This document shows, in pieces, positions 41,942 to 51,589 of a stretch of 64,000 bases of DNA (its first letter is position 1; the number at the start of each line of letters is the position of its first letter). Origin of the DNA: Acetomicrobium sp. UBA5826 (GTDB lineage Bacteria > Synergistota > Synergistia > Synergistales > Acetomicrobiaceae); the NCBI RefSeq assembly GCF_002433005.1, contig NZ_DJHF01000017.1:22613-86612 (forward strand). Direction: 5' to 3'. Made by a program: the position numbers and the translations under genes. The notes beneath the pieces were generated by a model that was given only the letters and a program-made list of their open reading frames with translations, searched no databases and had not been told where the DNA came from.

Positions 41942-42916
41942 TTAACCTCCTATTTGGGACATATGACTGTCTCCGGGAACCAACTTTTTCCAATTCGCGG
42001 GTTTTTCCCAGGCAGCCGTCAATATCCTGCGTTTTACTTCCTCTAAATCTCCCTTTCTTAATGGAGAAAGTAAATCGAATCCGCCGGCTGCAAAGAGACA
42101 GTTTTTCATCTCCCCTGTCGCGGTAATGCGCAATCGGTTGCAGCTATCGCAAAAATGGTGGGTTACCGCGGCTATTATCCCTATTTTCTGCCCGGTTTTC
42201 GAATTAACGTAATATTTTGCCGGCCCATCGGTTGCCGAAGGAGTTTCCTCCGCCATCTTCCAGTCTCCGGATGAAAAAAGTAAATTTTCTATAGTGGAAG
42301 CAGAAATAAAGGAGTCTCTAGACCACAAACCTTCATCGAGGGGCATGAATTCTATAAACCTTAGGGTAGCCCCCATCTTTTTGGCCAAATCGGCCAAGGA
42401 CATTGCTTCCTCTTCGTTGAAGCCTTTTATCAAAACGGTATTGATCTTTAAAGGCAATTTCAAACAGCTCCATAGCGTTATCCCCTCAATTACTTCGTTT
42501 AAATTCCCGATCCTTGTTATGAACCTGAACTTTTCGGCATCGAGGGTATCCAGACTTACGTTCAGCCTTAATCCCAGATCTTTTATTTCATCTATATATT
42601 TTGAGAGCAGAGAAGCGTTAGTCGTTACTGCAAGCTCCAGCGCAGGAAAGGACTGGCGCAAGGTTTGCAATAATTGCGCAAAACCCTTTCTTACGAAAGG
42701 CTCGCCTCCCGTTAGCCTGACTTTTTTGACTCCGAGTTCCATTAAAAGTTGGATTAACAATCGTATCTCTTCATACGTCATTATTTTATCATGGGGTATC
42801 CACTCTACCCCTTCTTCAGGCATACAATACCGACAGCGATAGTTGCACCTGTCGGTGACAGATATGCGCACGTAGTTCAGTTTTCTTCCCAACCTATCTA
42901 TGAGCTTCAGGGCCAA
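41942..42916 (-). CDS. moaA: GTP 3',8-cyclase MoaA (radical SAM)
   Basis: Radical SAM enzyme of 324 aa that rearranges GTP with MoaC to make cPMP. The first Fe-S cluster motif is CNYRCRYCMPEEGVEW near residue 24. The second cluster Cys are in HHFCDSCNRLRITATGEMKNC near 250. SAM-site segments include RLTGGEPFVRKGF. The end is GDSHMSQIGG; the family ends in a GG pair that is important for activity, and this protein keeps it. It overlaps the moeA-PBP gene by 10 bp. Confidence 0.97.
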   Translation of the reverse strand: MALKLIDRLGRKLNYVRISVTDRCNYRCRYCMPEEGVEWIPHDKIMTYEEIRLLIQLLMELGVKKVRLTGGEPFVRKGFAQLLQTLRQSFPALELAVTTNASLLSKYIDEIKDLGLRLNVSLDTLDAEKFRFITRIGNLNEVIEGITLWSCLKLPLKINTVLIKGFNEEEAMSLADLAKKMGATLRFIEFMPLDEGLWSRDSFISASTIENLLFSSGDWKMAEETPSATDGPAKYYVNSKTGQKIGIIAAVTHHFCDSCNRLRITATGEMKNCLFAAGGFDLLSPLRKGDLEEVKRRILTAAWEKPANWKKLVPGDSHMSQIGG

Positions 42917-44811
42917 CGGTATCCCCCCATTCTCTTAACCTTTTCTATAAATTTAGAATCGCTGACGGAATCGATGAGCGCCTCAATGCCGGGATGCGTC
43001 AATTCCTCTTCAGGAATTACAAGCTCGTAAGGTTCTTCAGTAATCGGAATAAAGTCCAAACCTAGAGCATCAGCAGCAAATTTTATGCCAAGCGCGACAT
43101 CGGCCATTCCCCAGGCTACCCTACAGGAAGCATCGAGATGGGTCATCGTTTGATCCTCGTAGCCTTTGACGGAAGCACTCTCTATTCCCTCTTCCCTCAA
43201 CAGCGAATCGAGCAACACTCTGGTCCCTGCACCCGGCTGTCTATTGACGATACGCACATCGCCACGTGCCAAATCTTGGACGGAACTTATCTTCTTCGGG
43301 TTTCCCCTTTTTACTATAAATCCCTGCTGACGATAGAAAAGCAAAAAACGCTTCCATTTATCGCTTATAGGCTTAAAACTTGCTATATAGGTATCGTTGT
43401 ATGACATATCTTTCGGATCCAGAAGGTGTGCTGCCGAAAGGTGGGCTTCTCCTCTGGCTAATGCTGCCAATCCGCCCAAGCTTCCGACAGACCTAATTAC
43501 CAAATCAGCACCTCTTTTTCTAACAAATGAGACCAACTGGGCCACTGCCGGGTCATCGGAGCCTTGAAATAAAACGCGCTTTTCCCACAGTACCTCTTTT
43601 GTTAACCTGACTTCAATTTCCTTGCCTTTAGGACATTCGTAGAGCTTTGGTGGTATTAAAGCAAAACCATCCGAATCGGCTGTCGCTCTCATGGAACTTG
43701 ATCCCCCGGAAATAGGCCACGAGTACTTTTTGTCCCTTAGCCTGATAACCTTCACTCTCAGCCATTCGCTTATCCCCTGTGGGGATGAATGAGATATAAG
43801 AAGAGGCAGGCTAAACTTTTCCCTTACAACCATGGCTTCGTCCAAAATTTTATTCTCGTCAAAATTTCCCTTCATCAACAATTGCAACAAAGGATAGACA
43901 ACGCTCCAAGCAACAACCATTGTTGACATCGGAAACCCCGGCATTCCCACCACAGGTTTGTCTTTTACTGTACCAAGCAAAGCTGGCCTTCCGGGTCGCA
44001 TTAAAACCCAATGAAAGATAAGCTGTCCTTCCTGCTCTATTACATTTGCTGTGAAATCCCTCTTCCCTTTGGCCGAACCGGCGCCAATGAGAACCAAATC
44101 ATATTTGTCTACGGCATCCGCCAAAACTTCCTTCAATTTTTCCGGGTCATCTTTTACGTGAGGGCCAACGACGAAGGGGATTTTCCATTGTTCAAACATT
44201 CCCTCAAGCATTATCGAGTTGCTTTCCATTACTTTACCGGGGGGCAAGCCATCGGGGCTTTCCTCGGGTTTCCTTGGAACGATCTCGTCACCCGTTGGAA
44301 TAAATATTGCCCTAGGCTTGGAAAGCAAGGGCAATTCTCGCAATCCCACGGCATAAAATAGGGCCATTAAATTAGGATCTACCTCATCGCCAAAATGGGC
44401 CACAATTTGTCCTTTTACTATATCCTCACCTATGGGCCTGAGGTTTGCACCGGGAGGAACAGATATATAGACATATAGGTTATCATTTTTTAAAGATGTA
44501 TCCTCCACCATCACAACCGAATCATATTGAGGCGGAACAAAAGCGCCTGTGTTTACCCATTGATATTGTCCCGTATTTAACGCTACAGGCGTGGCCGCAG
44601 TAGCCCTGGACGTAGAGTCAGAAGAGACGGCATATCCATCTACGGCTGATGCCGGATAGTGGGGCACATTGACAGGAGACGCTATATCCTCTGCGAGCAA
44701 TCCCCCAAGAGATTCCGACAAGGGGACATTTTTGACTAGAAAATCCCGATTACCCCAATGTGCTTTTAATAATTCCCAAGCTTCTTTTAAGGATATATGT
44801 TCTCTCACCAT
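42907..44811 (-). CDS. MoeA fused to a C-terminal periplasmic-binding-like domain
   Basis: Cytoplasmic fusion protein of 634 aa. Residues 1-405 form a MoeA molybdotransferase that inserts the metal into adenylylated molybdopterin (YPASAVDGYAV, GANLRPIGEDI, IFIPTGDEIV, GKVMESNSIML, MPGFPMS). From about 415 to 634 follows a PBP-like domain (GSDDPAVAQL, SVGSLGGLAALARGEAHLSAAHLLDP, GDVRIVNRQPGAGTRVLLD, DVALGIKFAA) related to ModA-type binding proteins. No signal peptide is present. The domain may sense or hold molybdate/tungstate near the active site. Tandem with a second MoeA gene. Confidence 0.93.
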   Translation of the reverse strand: MVREHISLKEAWELLKAHWGNRDFLVKNVPLSESLGGLLAEDIASPVNVPHYPASAVDGYAVSSDSTSRATAATPVALNTGQYQWVNTGAFVPPQYDSVVMVEDTSLKNDNLYVYISVPPGANLRPIGEDIVKGQIVAHFGDEVDPNLMALFYAVGLRELPLLSKPRAIFIPTGDEIVPRKPEESPDGLPPGKVMESNSIMLEGMFEQWKIPFVVGPHVKDDPEKLKEVLADAVDKYDLVLIGAGSAKGKRDFTANVIEQEGQLIFHWVLMRPGRPALLGTVKDKPVVGMPGFPMSTMVVAWSVVYPLLQLLMKGNFDENKILDEAMVVREKFSLPLLISHSSPQGISEWLRVKVIRLRDKKYSWPISGGSSSMRATADSDGFALIPPKLYECPKGKEIEVRLTKEVLWEKRVLFQGSDDPAVAQLVSFVRKRGADLVIRSVGSLGGLAALARGEAHLSAAHLLDPKDMSYNDTYIASFKPISDKWKRFLLFYRQQGFIVKRGNPKKISSVQDLARGDVRIVNRQPGAGTRVLLDSLLREEGIESASVKGYEDQTMTHLDASCRVAWGMADVALGIKFAADALGLDFIPITEEPYELVIPEEELTHPGIEALIDSVSDSKFIEKVKRMGGYRWP

Positions 44812-46049
44812 AGAATAACTTCTATCTCCTCTCCCTTTCTAGTCGTCTCCCTATTGATGGGCAAGACAGCGAGTCCTGCTGTCCTTTTCAAGGCAGATAT
44901 GTAACCCGATTTAGAATTCACAGGTACAACGCCGTCGAATTTTAATGAAACAGGTATATACTCTTCCACCCCACTCCGACTTATGAAATCATCAAGACAT
45001 TTAAGTTTGATTATTTTAAAGTTTTTCTCATAAAGGCGAGCCCCCCCGATCATCATATCAAGCAATGGAAGCAAAACAACCCTGGCGACTACTGAGCAAG
45101 ACAAGGGATGTCCCGGTAGAGAGATGACTAATTTTGATGATCCTTCTTTATTAATGCCTCCTATAAGGGTGGGCTTGCCAGGCTTCATGTTGATGCCTCT
45201 CACGATTAAACCGGGGTCTCCCAGGTTTTGGATTACGTCATAGCAAAAATCTCTACTCGAAACGGAGGACCCACCGCTCAAGATAATGACGTCAAAATCC
45301 TCTAAAGAATTTTCAACAGATTCCTTGAGACGACGAAAATCGTCGGGAACTATCCCTAAAAACCGAGAATGGAATCCGTAATGCTTTAACAAAAGATGAA
45401 GCATAACACCATTGACATCTCTTACACATCCGGGAGGAAGCGGTTTTGTAGATATATCAACGACTTCATCTCCTGTACTGAGGATCCCAATTTCAAGATC
45501 AATTACATCGATCTGTCTAACGCCTAAACCGCAGGCAGCCGGGATATTCTTAAAATCGAGAATGTCTCCGACTTCGGCTATAACATCATTTGTTGCTATC
45601 TCTTCTCCCCGGGAAATGACGTTTTCTCCGGGCATTACGCTTTTTCTTACCTCGATCCATGGGCCGCTTTCTTCGGTGTCCTCCAGCATAACCACGGCAT
45701 CTCCATTGCAGGGTAGAATACCACCCGTAAAAATTTGCATTGCACCTTCATGAGGCAATGGCTCCTCAGCCACTCCTCCCATAGGAACAATGCCACACTT
45801 TCTTAAAAAAACGGGCGAAGAGGGCGATGCACCAATAACATCAGCACTTCTAACGGCATATCCGTCGCGGAGGCTCCTGGGAAAGGGAGGATGTGGTTCT
45901 GGAGCTTTCAGGTCTTTCCCCAAACGCAATCCACAGGCGTTGTCGATGTCCACTCTCCTCGTCCTCATTTTATAGGGAAAGCCCAAGCTATCGCATACAA
46001 GCTTGAGCGCCTCGGATCTTTCCAGCAATTCTTCCACAAAACCCGACAT
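44805..46049 (-). CDS. moeA: Molybdopterin molybdenumtransferase MoeA
   Basis: Enzyme of 414 aa, normal MoeA length. Motifs: LRDGYAVRSADV, GEEIATNDVIAEVG, IGILSTGDEVV, VRDVNGVMLHLLL, ILSGGSSVSSRDFCYDV and LPGHPLSCSVVA. With the adjacent MoeA-PBP fusion it makes two MoeA paralogues; in other anaerobes such pairs are thought to divide the work between molybdenum and tungsten, which is not shown here. It starts 19 bp after the SPOR gene. Confidence 0.93.
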   Translation of the reverse strand: MSGFVEELLERSEALKLVCDSLGFPYKMRTRRVDIDNACGLRLGKDLKAPEPHPPFPRSLRDGYAVRSADVIGASPSSPVFLRKCGIVPMGGVAEEPLPHEGAMQIFTGGILPCNGDAVVMLEDTEESGPWIEVRKSVMPGENVISRGEEIATNDVIAEVGDILDFKNIPAACGLGVRQIDVIDLEIGILSTGDEVVDISTKPLPPGCVRDVNGVMLHLLLKHYGFHSRFLGIVPDDFRRLKESVENSLEDFDVIILSGGSSVSSRDFCYDVIQNLGDPGLIVRGINMKPGKPTLIGGINKEGSSKLVISLPGHPLSCSVVARVVLLPLLDMMIGGARLYEKNFKIIKLKCLDDFISRSGVEEYIPVSLKFDGVVPVNSKSGYISALKRTAGLAVLPINRETTRKGEEIEVILW

Positions 46050-46068
46050 AATACCTTCCTTTTGTATT

Positions 46069-46719
46069 CTAATATTTTACTATTAACGTAGGCAGATTCA
46101 TGGCTTTAAGGTTCTTTTCCAGTTCCTTTGCATCGGAATTATCTTTGCCTGCGTAAACTTGTACTCTATAGTATCGTTTACCGTTTACGACGGCTTCCGT
46201 TATGCGCACTTTATTTTGATATCCCGATGTTTCAAGTTTATTTTTGACGTCTTCCGCTCTCCATTTTTCGGCAAATGAACCTACCTGAACTCCCCAACCG
46301 CCATCGGAAATTTGACGATCCGACGGCTGAGACGTTTGAGATTGAGACGGCTGCTGTTTTGCAACTGTTTGAGATTCTTGTACCGATGCAGTGGAGCTAT
46401 CGGTAGACGCTCTGGAAGAAGGGGTAGCAATAACGTTATTTTCAGGTCTTAAAGAAGGTTCTTCTATAGGAACAGAAGGTTTAGCTACTTTAGAAGCAGT
46501 AGAAACCTGGGGTTTCTCCTCGGATTTAGGGGTTGCAGGTTGATCTATAACGTTGGGAACTGTTGCTTGTTCCGACAACGTTTTTACAGGAGCGAAGAAA
46601 AACATCTTTATTCCAAGATATAAGAGCCCTATAGCCACCAACCCGATGAGAGGAACCATTATTTGGCCAAAAGAAAAAGTGCTCTGTTTTTTCTCCTTTT
46701 GCCTGTCTCTTTTCATCAT
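46069..46719 (-). CDS. SPOR-domain membrane protein
   Basis: Protein of 216 aa with a short basic cytoplasmic N-terminus, one membrane helix (about residues 17-35, FGQIMVPLIGLVAIGLLYLG), a long Ser/Thr/Gln/Pro-rich linker (40-140) and a C-terminal SPOR domain (GGWGVQVGSFAEKWRAEDV to the end). SPOR domains bind glycan strands without stem peptides and go to the division septum. Its place directly after ftsZ and the radical SAM gene fits a division role like FtsN, but no functional FtsN motif was seen. Confidence 0.88.
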   Translation of the reverse strand: MMKRDRQKEKKQSTFSFGQIMVPLIGLVAIGLLYLGIKMFFFAPVKTLSEQATVPNVIDQPATPKSEEKPQVSTASKVAKPSVPIEEPSLRPENNVIATPSSRASTDSSTASVQESQTVAKQQPSQSQTSQPSDRQISDGGWGVQVGSFAEKWRAEDVKNKLETSGYQNKVRITEAVVNGKRYYRVQVYAGKDNSDAKELEKNLKAMNLPTLIVKY

Positions 46720-46752
46720 TTCACTGTCACTCCTTTTGCATGGACTGTCGTC

Positions 46753-48240
46753 CTAAAATCCAAGAATTGCCGATTGCTCTTTTTGATCTTCCCTTGACAA
46801 CGGCAAATTAAGAAAACTATTATCTTTATTTTTTTCAAAGACATCGATCGACATTTCGGCCTCAGTTAAACCATACCATGATAACACATATTCCTTAAAG
46901 GAACCCTTAAAATCAACGGATTTTAACGTTATTACTTTACCAAAGCCTTTTAAATTTTCTTTCAATATTTTTAACCTTCTCTGACCCTCTTTTATTCCTA
47001 CAAAGGGCTGGTCGGAAAAGGGAGTGCCTGGTTTTGGGACAAAGGGACTTATCGATATGGTGGATTTTAATTTCAGCTGCTCCCAAATTTCTTTCGTCAA
47101 TTCCGCAATGGCTCTGACGTCGTCATCCTTTTCATCGGGAAGTCCCAACATAAAATACATTTTAATCGAACTAATTCCATATTCTTTAGTCATTGCGAGC
47201 TTTTCAATTATAACTTTATTGGTAAAGCGTTTTTTTAACGAACTTCTCAAATCATCGCTCCCGGCCTCAGGTGCAATAGTTATACTTCTCTTTCCTCCCA
47301 TTGCCATAGCCTCAACAACTTTTTCGCTCAAAGCATCTATCCTTAGAGAAGCAAAACTGACTTTCTTTTTAACGTTTGTAATAACATCTAGAATAAAATC
47401 TAATTCGGGATGATCGCCAGCCTCGGGAGTAACCAGTCCAACGTTAAAATCATCGTAATCTTTAAATTTATAGATATACGATGCTATGTCTTCTGCCGAT
47501 CTATACCTCGCTTCTCCAAAATTATTAGGTACAACGCAATATGGACAATTTCTAAAACACCCTCGCTGCAATTCCAAAAGTAAAGTCCTTCCAAAGGCAG
47601 CCTTGGATGTCAACCAAAGGCTATGTCCCATGGATTGTGAAAGGTCTTCTACTCTTCCTCTTTTTCGGTTTAAATTATCGTTGTTTGATATAATTGTGCG
47701 GTTATGGATTGGCGGAACATATATGGATAAGGATGTCGAAAGGTCATCCCACAGTTTCTTCTTGTTGCCATGGTGCATATAGGATCGTATAGATGCGACT
47801 AGATGATCTATAACCACTTCTCCATCGCCCAAGCAAACGAAATCAGCTACTGCCGAAAAAAGCAACGGGTTTATATATGTCACGGCTCCTCCGATTCCTA
47901 CAACAGGGCCGTCAATAGAGGCCCTATCGCGCCAATACATCGGTATTTTATTATAACGCAACATTTTCAAAACATTGATATAATCAGTTTCAAAGGAAAC
48001 CGACGCAGTTATTACAGGAAACTCCGATAACTTTCGCTGCCCCTCGACAGATCTTTCCATCATGTCGAGAAAGAAACGTTCTACCCCAACGCCTCTTTTC
48101 TGTAATGCTGCGTATATATAGTGAAACCCCAAATTCGCCATGCCCACTTTATAGGTATTGGGATACATATATGCCCACAGGGGTGCTCCTCCTCTGGGCA
48201 TATCCAAAAGGACCGTTTCGTCAAGGTTTACGTTTGACAC
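46753..48240 (-). CDS. Radical SAM protein, TIGR03960-like
   Basis: Radical SAM protein of 495 aa. The N-terminal part (MPRGGAPLWAYMYPNTYKVG) resembles the B12-binding-like domain of the TIGR03960 group. The cluster motif is RGCFRNCPYCVVP near residue 223, followed by SLRIDALSEKVVEAMAMGGK and IAPEAGSDDLRSSLKKRF. TIGR03960 proteins are about 600 aa and usually sit near rplU with a DUF2344 partner; this one lies behind ftsZ and no partner is adjacent. The start is GTG 48240, 3 bp after ftsZ. The reaction is unknown. Confidence 0.85.
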   Translation of the reverse strand: MSNVNLDETVLLDMPRGGAPLWAYMYPNTYKVGMANLGFHYIYAALQKRGVGVERFFLDMMERSVEGQRKLSEFPVITASVSFETDYINVLKMLRYNKIPMYWRDRASIDGPVVGIGGAVTYINPLLFSAVADFVCLGDGEVVIDHLVASIRSYMHHGNKKKLWDDLSTSLSIYVPPIHNRTIISNNDNLNRKRGRVEDLSQSMGHSLWLTSKAAFGRTLLLELQRGCFRNCPYCVVPNNFGEARYRSAEDIASYIYKFKDYDDFNVGLVTPEAGDHPELDFILDVITNVKKKVSFASLRIDALSEKVVEAMAMGGKRSITIAPEAGSDDLRSSLKKRFTNKVIIEKLAMTKEYGISSIKMYFMLGLPDEKDDDVRAIAELTKEIWEQLKLKSTISISPFVPKPGTPFSDQPFVGIKEGQRRLKILKENLKGFGKVITLKSVDFKGSFKEYVLSWYGLTEAEMSIDVFEKNKDNSFLNLPLSREDQKEQSAILGF

Positions 48241-48243
48241 TTA

Positions 48244-49398
48244 TTATTCCTTCTTTTTCCTCCTGACCACTGTTGGAAGATCGAACGTATCGATCTGAAC
48301 GCCGCTGATTCTAAACAAATCCTCCTCCGGCATTTTAACCTCGGCCTCCTCAAGGTCGATGCGAGGTTTTCTTTTGCCCTGCGTAGGCCTTCCCTTACCG
48401 GTTTCACCCTGAGAAAGGGTCGAAGCAAAGCCGGAAGCTATTACAGTAATTTGCAACTTGTCATCCATTTCTGGATCCAAGACATGTCCCCAAATGATTA
48501 TTGCATCCTCTGAAGCAGCTTCCGTGATAACCTGGGCTGCTTCTTTTATTTCGTGAATGCCTACGTTGTTACCGCCGGTAATGTTAAAAAGAATGCCCTT
48601 TGCTCCCTGCATAGGAGTCTCCATTAGAGGACTGTTTATGGCTGCCTTTGCAGCTGTAATAGCCCGATTCTCGCCCGTAGCCTCGCCAATGCCCATGATA
48701 GCGGATCCGGCATTGCTCATTACAGCTCTAACATCGGCAAAATCCACATTAATTAAGCCGGGGCGCAATATTAGATCCGTAACCCCTTGAACCGCCTGGC
48801 GCAGCACCTCATCGGCAAGTTTGAAGGAATCTAATACTGCGACCTTCTTGTCGGATATTTCAAGCAGTTTGTCATTGGGTATCACGATGAGCGCATCCAC
48901 CTTGCCCTGCAAATTCTTTATTCCTTCCAAGGCTTGCATAAACCGCCTCTTGCCCTCGAACATGAACGGCTTTGTCACTACAGCAACGACAAGAGCACCT
49001 ACTTCTTTTGCAGTCTCCGCTACGACCGGAGAGGCCCCCGTTCCCGTTCCTCCCCCCATTCCTGCTGTCAAAAAGACCATGTCGGCGCCTTGTAAAATTT
49101 CCTTTAATTCATCAGCGGATTCCTTGGCTGCCTTAAAACCAATTTCAGGATCCGAACCGGCACCCAACCCCCTCGTCAACTGCTCTCCGAGCACTAATTT
49201 TATATCAGCCAGGTTCTGCTCTAATTGGGTTACATCGGTGTTAGCAGCTATAAACTCGACTCCCTTGAGACCACTTGAAATAATATGATTTAACGCGTTG
49301 TTACCTCCCCCGCCAACGCCAATTACTTTAATTACCTCTTTGTATTTGCGACTGTGGTTTTCGTTATCAATTTCAAATAACTTTGCCTTCTCAGCCAT
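48244..49398 (-). CDS. ftsZ: Cell division protein FtsZ
   Basis: Tubulin-like GTPase of 384 aa that forms the division ring. Motifs: IGVGGGGNNALNHI at the N-terminus, the tubulin signature GMGGGTGTGASPVV near 115, and NVDFADVRAVMSNAGSAIMG near 215. The C-terminus has a linker (about 320-365) and a tail DTFDLPTVVRRKKKE, which corresponds to the conserved peptide that binds FtsA. GGGGGAG precedes ATG. 26 bp after ftsA. Confidence 0.97.
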   Translation of the reverse strand: MAEKAKLFEIDNENHSRKYKEVIKVIGVGGGGNNALNHIISSGLKGVEFIAANTDVTQLEQNLADIKLVLGEQLTRGLGAGSDPEIGFKAAKESADELKEILQGADMVFLTAGMGGGTGTGASPVVAETAKEVGALVVAVVTKPFMFEGKRRFMQALEGIKNLQGKVDALIVIPNDKLLEISDKKVAVLDSFKLADEVLRQAVQGVTDLILRPGLINVDFADVRAVMSNAGSAIMGIGEATGENRAITAAKAAINSPLMETPMQGAKGILFNITGGNNVGIHEIKEAAQVITEAASEDAIIIWGHVLDPEMDDKLQITVIASGFASTLSQGETGKGRPTQGKRKPRIDLEEAEVKMPEEDLFRISGVQIDTFDLPTVVRRKKKE

Positions 49399-49424
49399 TT
49401 GGCAACTCCCCCAGAAAAAATCAT

Positions 49425-50732
49425 TTAAAAAAGTTCCTTAAAAGTCCTTTTTATCGTGCTTAATGCCGACTTAACAGCCTCGAAAGGATGAAAACTTTCA
49501 GCTTTCTCCCTTCGCGCCTTCGTTTTTATTTGTTGTCCGGCAGAAGAGAAAGAAATAGAGGGGCCTATGAACTTCAAGGGATATTTCTCCAGGATGTTGA
49601 CATACTTAATGATACCTGCCGTTGAGGCGTACTCACACCCGTTTCTTCCGGGAGGCATTTTTTGAGACTCCATAGGTCCCGCAACCCTTACTGGGATGCC
49701 CAGCACATCCGACACCATTTCTGCTATGCCATAGGTTTTTGCAACCCCTCCTGTTAGAACAACGCCGCTTGGGAGCAATATGGAACCAACATCGCGAAGC
49801 TCTTTTTTTACAAAATCCTCGAAGAGTTCTTCTAAACGATTATAAACCACTTCATGCACCTGTCCGGCATTGCATGCTCCCCTTTTACCTTGGGCAGCGT
49901 ACTCAATTTCCTCGTCGAAGGCATCGACATCCTCCCCCAAAGAGACATGTTTTTTTATTTCTTCTGCAGCTTCTATTGGTATCTTCAGGACCCGTGCTAT
50001 ATCGTTGGTTATATGATCCCCGCCTATTTGAATCACCGATAATTTTTTAAGAGCTCCGTCTACGTAAATGGAAATGCCGGTAGTCCCACCACCTATATCT
50101 ACAACAGCTACGCCTGACAATATCTCTCCGGGCGTCAGCACACCTAAAGCACTGGCCAGCGGCTTTACTATCAACCCGGCGACACTAATGCCTGCACGTT
50201 CTGCGCAATTGATAACATTTTGTACCGTTGCCGTTGGAGACATGATCGATTGAACCTCGACTTCAAGACGAACACCTGTCATGCCCAAGGGGTCGTCGAT
50301 ACCTCTTTGTCCGTCTATCGAGTACATTATCGGTATTGTATGGACAGTGCAATAATTGTTTGGCATGCTTATCTCAGACAACGAGGCCTCTATAACCCTT
50401 TGAATATCGGCTTCGACGACTTGTCTTGGAGTGCTGCCCAGGGAAATCATCCCCTTTGAGGTTATACTGGTGGTAAGGGCACCGCTAAAACAAACAAAGG
50501 CACGGTCCACGCTTATTCCCGTCATTCCTTCTGCATCCTCCAAAGCGGATGCAATGGATTTGACCACATGTTCAAAGTTGACGATAAGGCCCTTACGCAA
50601 ACCAACGGAACGAGCCGATCCTACTCCAATAATCTGGGCTTCTCCGGTATGTCGGTCTCGTTCTGCTACGATTAATGAAGTTTTTGTCGTGCCTATATCA
50701 AGCCCTGCGATTAATTCAATCTTTTCGTACAT
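49425..50732 (-). CDS. ftsA: Cell division protein FtsA
   Basis: Actin-like protein of 435 aa that tethers FtsZ to the membrane. Motifs: AGLDIGTTKTSLIVAER (phosphate 1), VVDIGGGTTGISIYVDGAL (phosphate 2), and VVLTGGVAKTYGI (adenosine). The C-terminus ends in an amphipathic stretch (ALSTIKRTFKELF) likely to bind the membrane. I chose ATG 50732 with GGAGG 11 bases before; the frame continues to 50780. It follows the ftsQ-like gene by 55 bp. Confidence 0.95.
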   Translation of the reverse strand: MYEKIELIAGLDIGTTKTSLIVAERDRHTGEAQIIGVGSARSVGLRKGLIVNFEHVVKSIASALEDAEGMTGISVDRAFVCFSGALTTSITSKGMISLGSTPRQVVEADIQRVIEASLSEISMPNNYCTVHTIPIMYSIDGQRGIDDPLGMTGVRLEVEVQSIMSPTATVQNVINCAERAGISVAGLIVKPLASALGVLTPGEILSGVAVVDIGGGTTGISIYVDGALKKLSVIQIGGDHITNDIARVLKIPIEAAEEIKKHVSLGEDVDAFDEEIEYAAQGKRGACNAGQVHEVVYNRLEELFEDFVKKELRDVGSILLPSGVVLTGGVAKTYGIAEMVSDVLGIPVRVAGPMESQKMPPGRNGCEYASTAGIIKYVNILEKYPLKFIGPSISFSSAGQQIKTKARREKAESFHPFEAVKSALSTIKRTFKELF

Positions 50733-50787
50733 TTTGGCTGATGCCTCCATCCCGTGACATCTACTTAAAAAAACAAACAAAAGAGGC

Positions 50788-51585
50788 TCATCTTGTCTTT
50801 ATCACTATTTTATCTTTATATGTTGCATCAAGATACAAGACATTCGCATCGGAAGATTTAACGATTGTTTCAATTGCAGGAGATAAACTTTTCCATATAC
50901 TTTCAGAGAATTCCAACAATATGTTAACATCTCTACCCATAGATGCAAAGGAAACCTCTGCAACAATATCTCCCGCTAATTTTGATAAGGCAATTCCTCT
51001 TATTTTTTCTACCCACGGTGTCTGGTGCATCTCCTCTATAAATTTTACCATTGTCCTAACGGGGAAAATGCTCTGTCGCACCTCAATGAGGTTTGTGGAA
51101 TCTATATCGGGAACCAAAGGAGGCATTGTATCGTCCCATACTATGTTAAGCTCATTATAGCTCGGATTATCGATGCCACCATCTTTCCATAAAGGGTTGC
51201 TCTCAGGCCAACATAACCCAGCTGTCGTTATAAACCATTTCCTGTCACGCCATCTGGCGGCAAAATAGGGTTGCAATTGAGTCCACTGTAAGACCACCCT
51301 TCCCCAACCTTCAGCTTTCATGGAAATTTGGATGGGGTATTTTTTCTCCACTTCATTTTTCAAATGTTTATATTCAAAAAATACCAAGGGCCAAAACCTG
51401 GAAGCCGAACCTCCGGCCAACTTACTTGCCTCATTTTCTAACAATGAACTTCTTGGAACGACTTCGATATGTTTTAATCTAAACACATAAGATTGCTCTT
51501 CAATGCCGTACAAAAAACCAAAGACAACCGCTAGTATCATCAATAATGGTACGACTCTTATTTTGGCAACCTTTGGTTCCCTCAA
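50788..51585 (-). CDS. Divergent FtsQ/DivIB-like cell division protein
   Basis: Bitopic membrane protein of 265 aa: short basic N-terminus, one membrane helix (VVPLLMILAVVFGFLYGI, residues 11-28), then an extracytoplasmic part. The segment FRLKHIEVVPRSSLLENEASKLAG looks like the start of a POTRA domain. Overall similarity to FtsQ is weak, but position between murC and ftsA, size and topology all fit. The start is TTG 51585, 4 bp after murC. Confidence 0.75.
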   Translation of the reverse strand: MREPKVAKIRVVPLLMILAVVFGFLYGIEEQSYVFRLKHIEVVPRSSLLENEASKLAGGSASRFWPLVFFEYKHLKNEVEKKYPIQISMKAEGWGRVVLQWTQLQPYFAARWRDRKWFITTAGLCWPESNPLWKDGGIDNPSYNELNIVWDDTMPPLVPDIDSTNLIEVRQSIFPVRTMVKFIEEMHQTPWVEKIRGIALSKLAGDIVAEVSFASMGRDVNILLEFSESIWKSLSPAIETIVKSSDANVLYLDATYKDKIVIKTR

Positions 51586-51589
51586 TATA

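Noticed and set aside
42294..42842. Open frame of 182 codons on the plus strand opposite moaA
   Set aside because: Opposite a clear radical SAM enzyme; composition is a mirror of moaA codons and no motif is present.
48821..49288. Open frame of 155 codons on the plus strand opposite ftsZ
   Set aside because: Antisense to the conserved GTPase domain; Ala/Ser/Pro-rich pseudo-protein without motifs or start signal.
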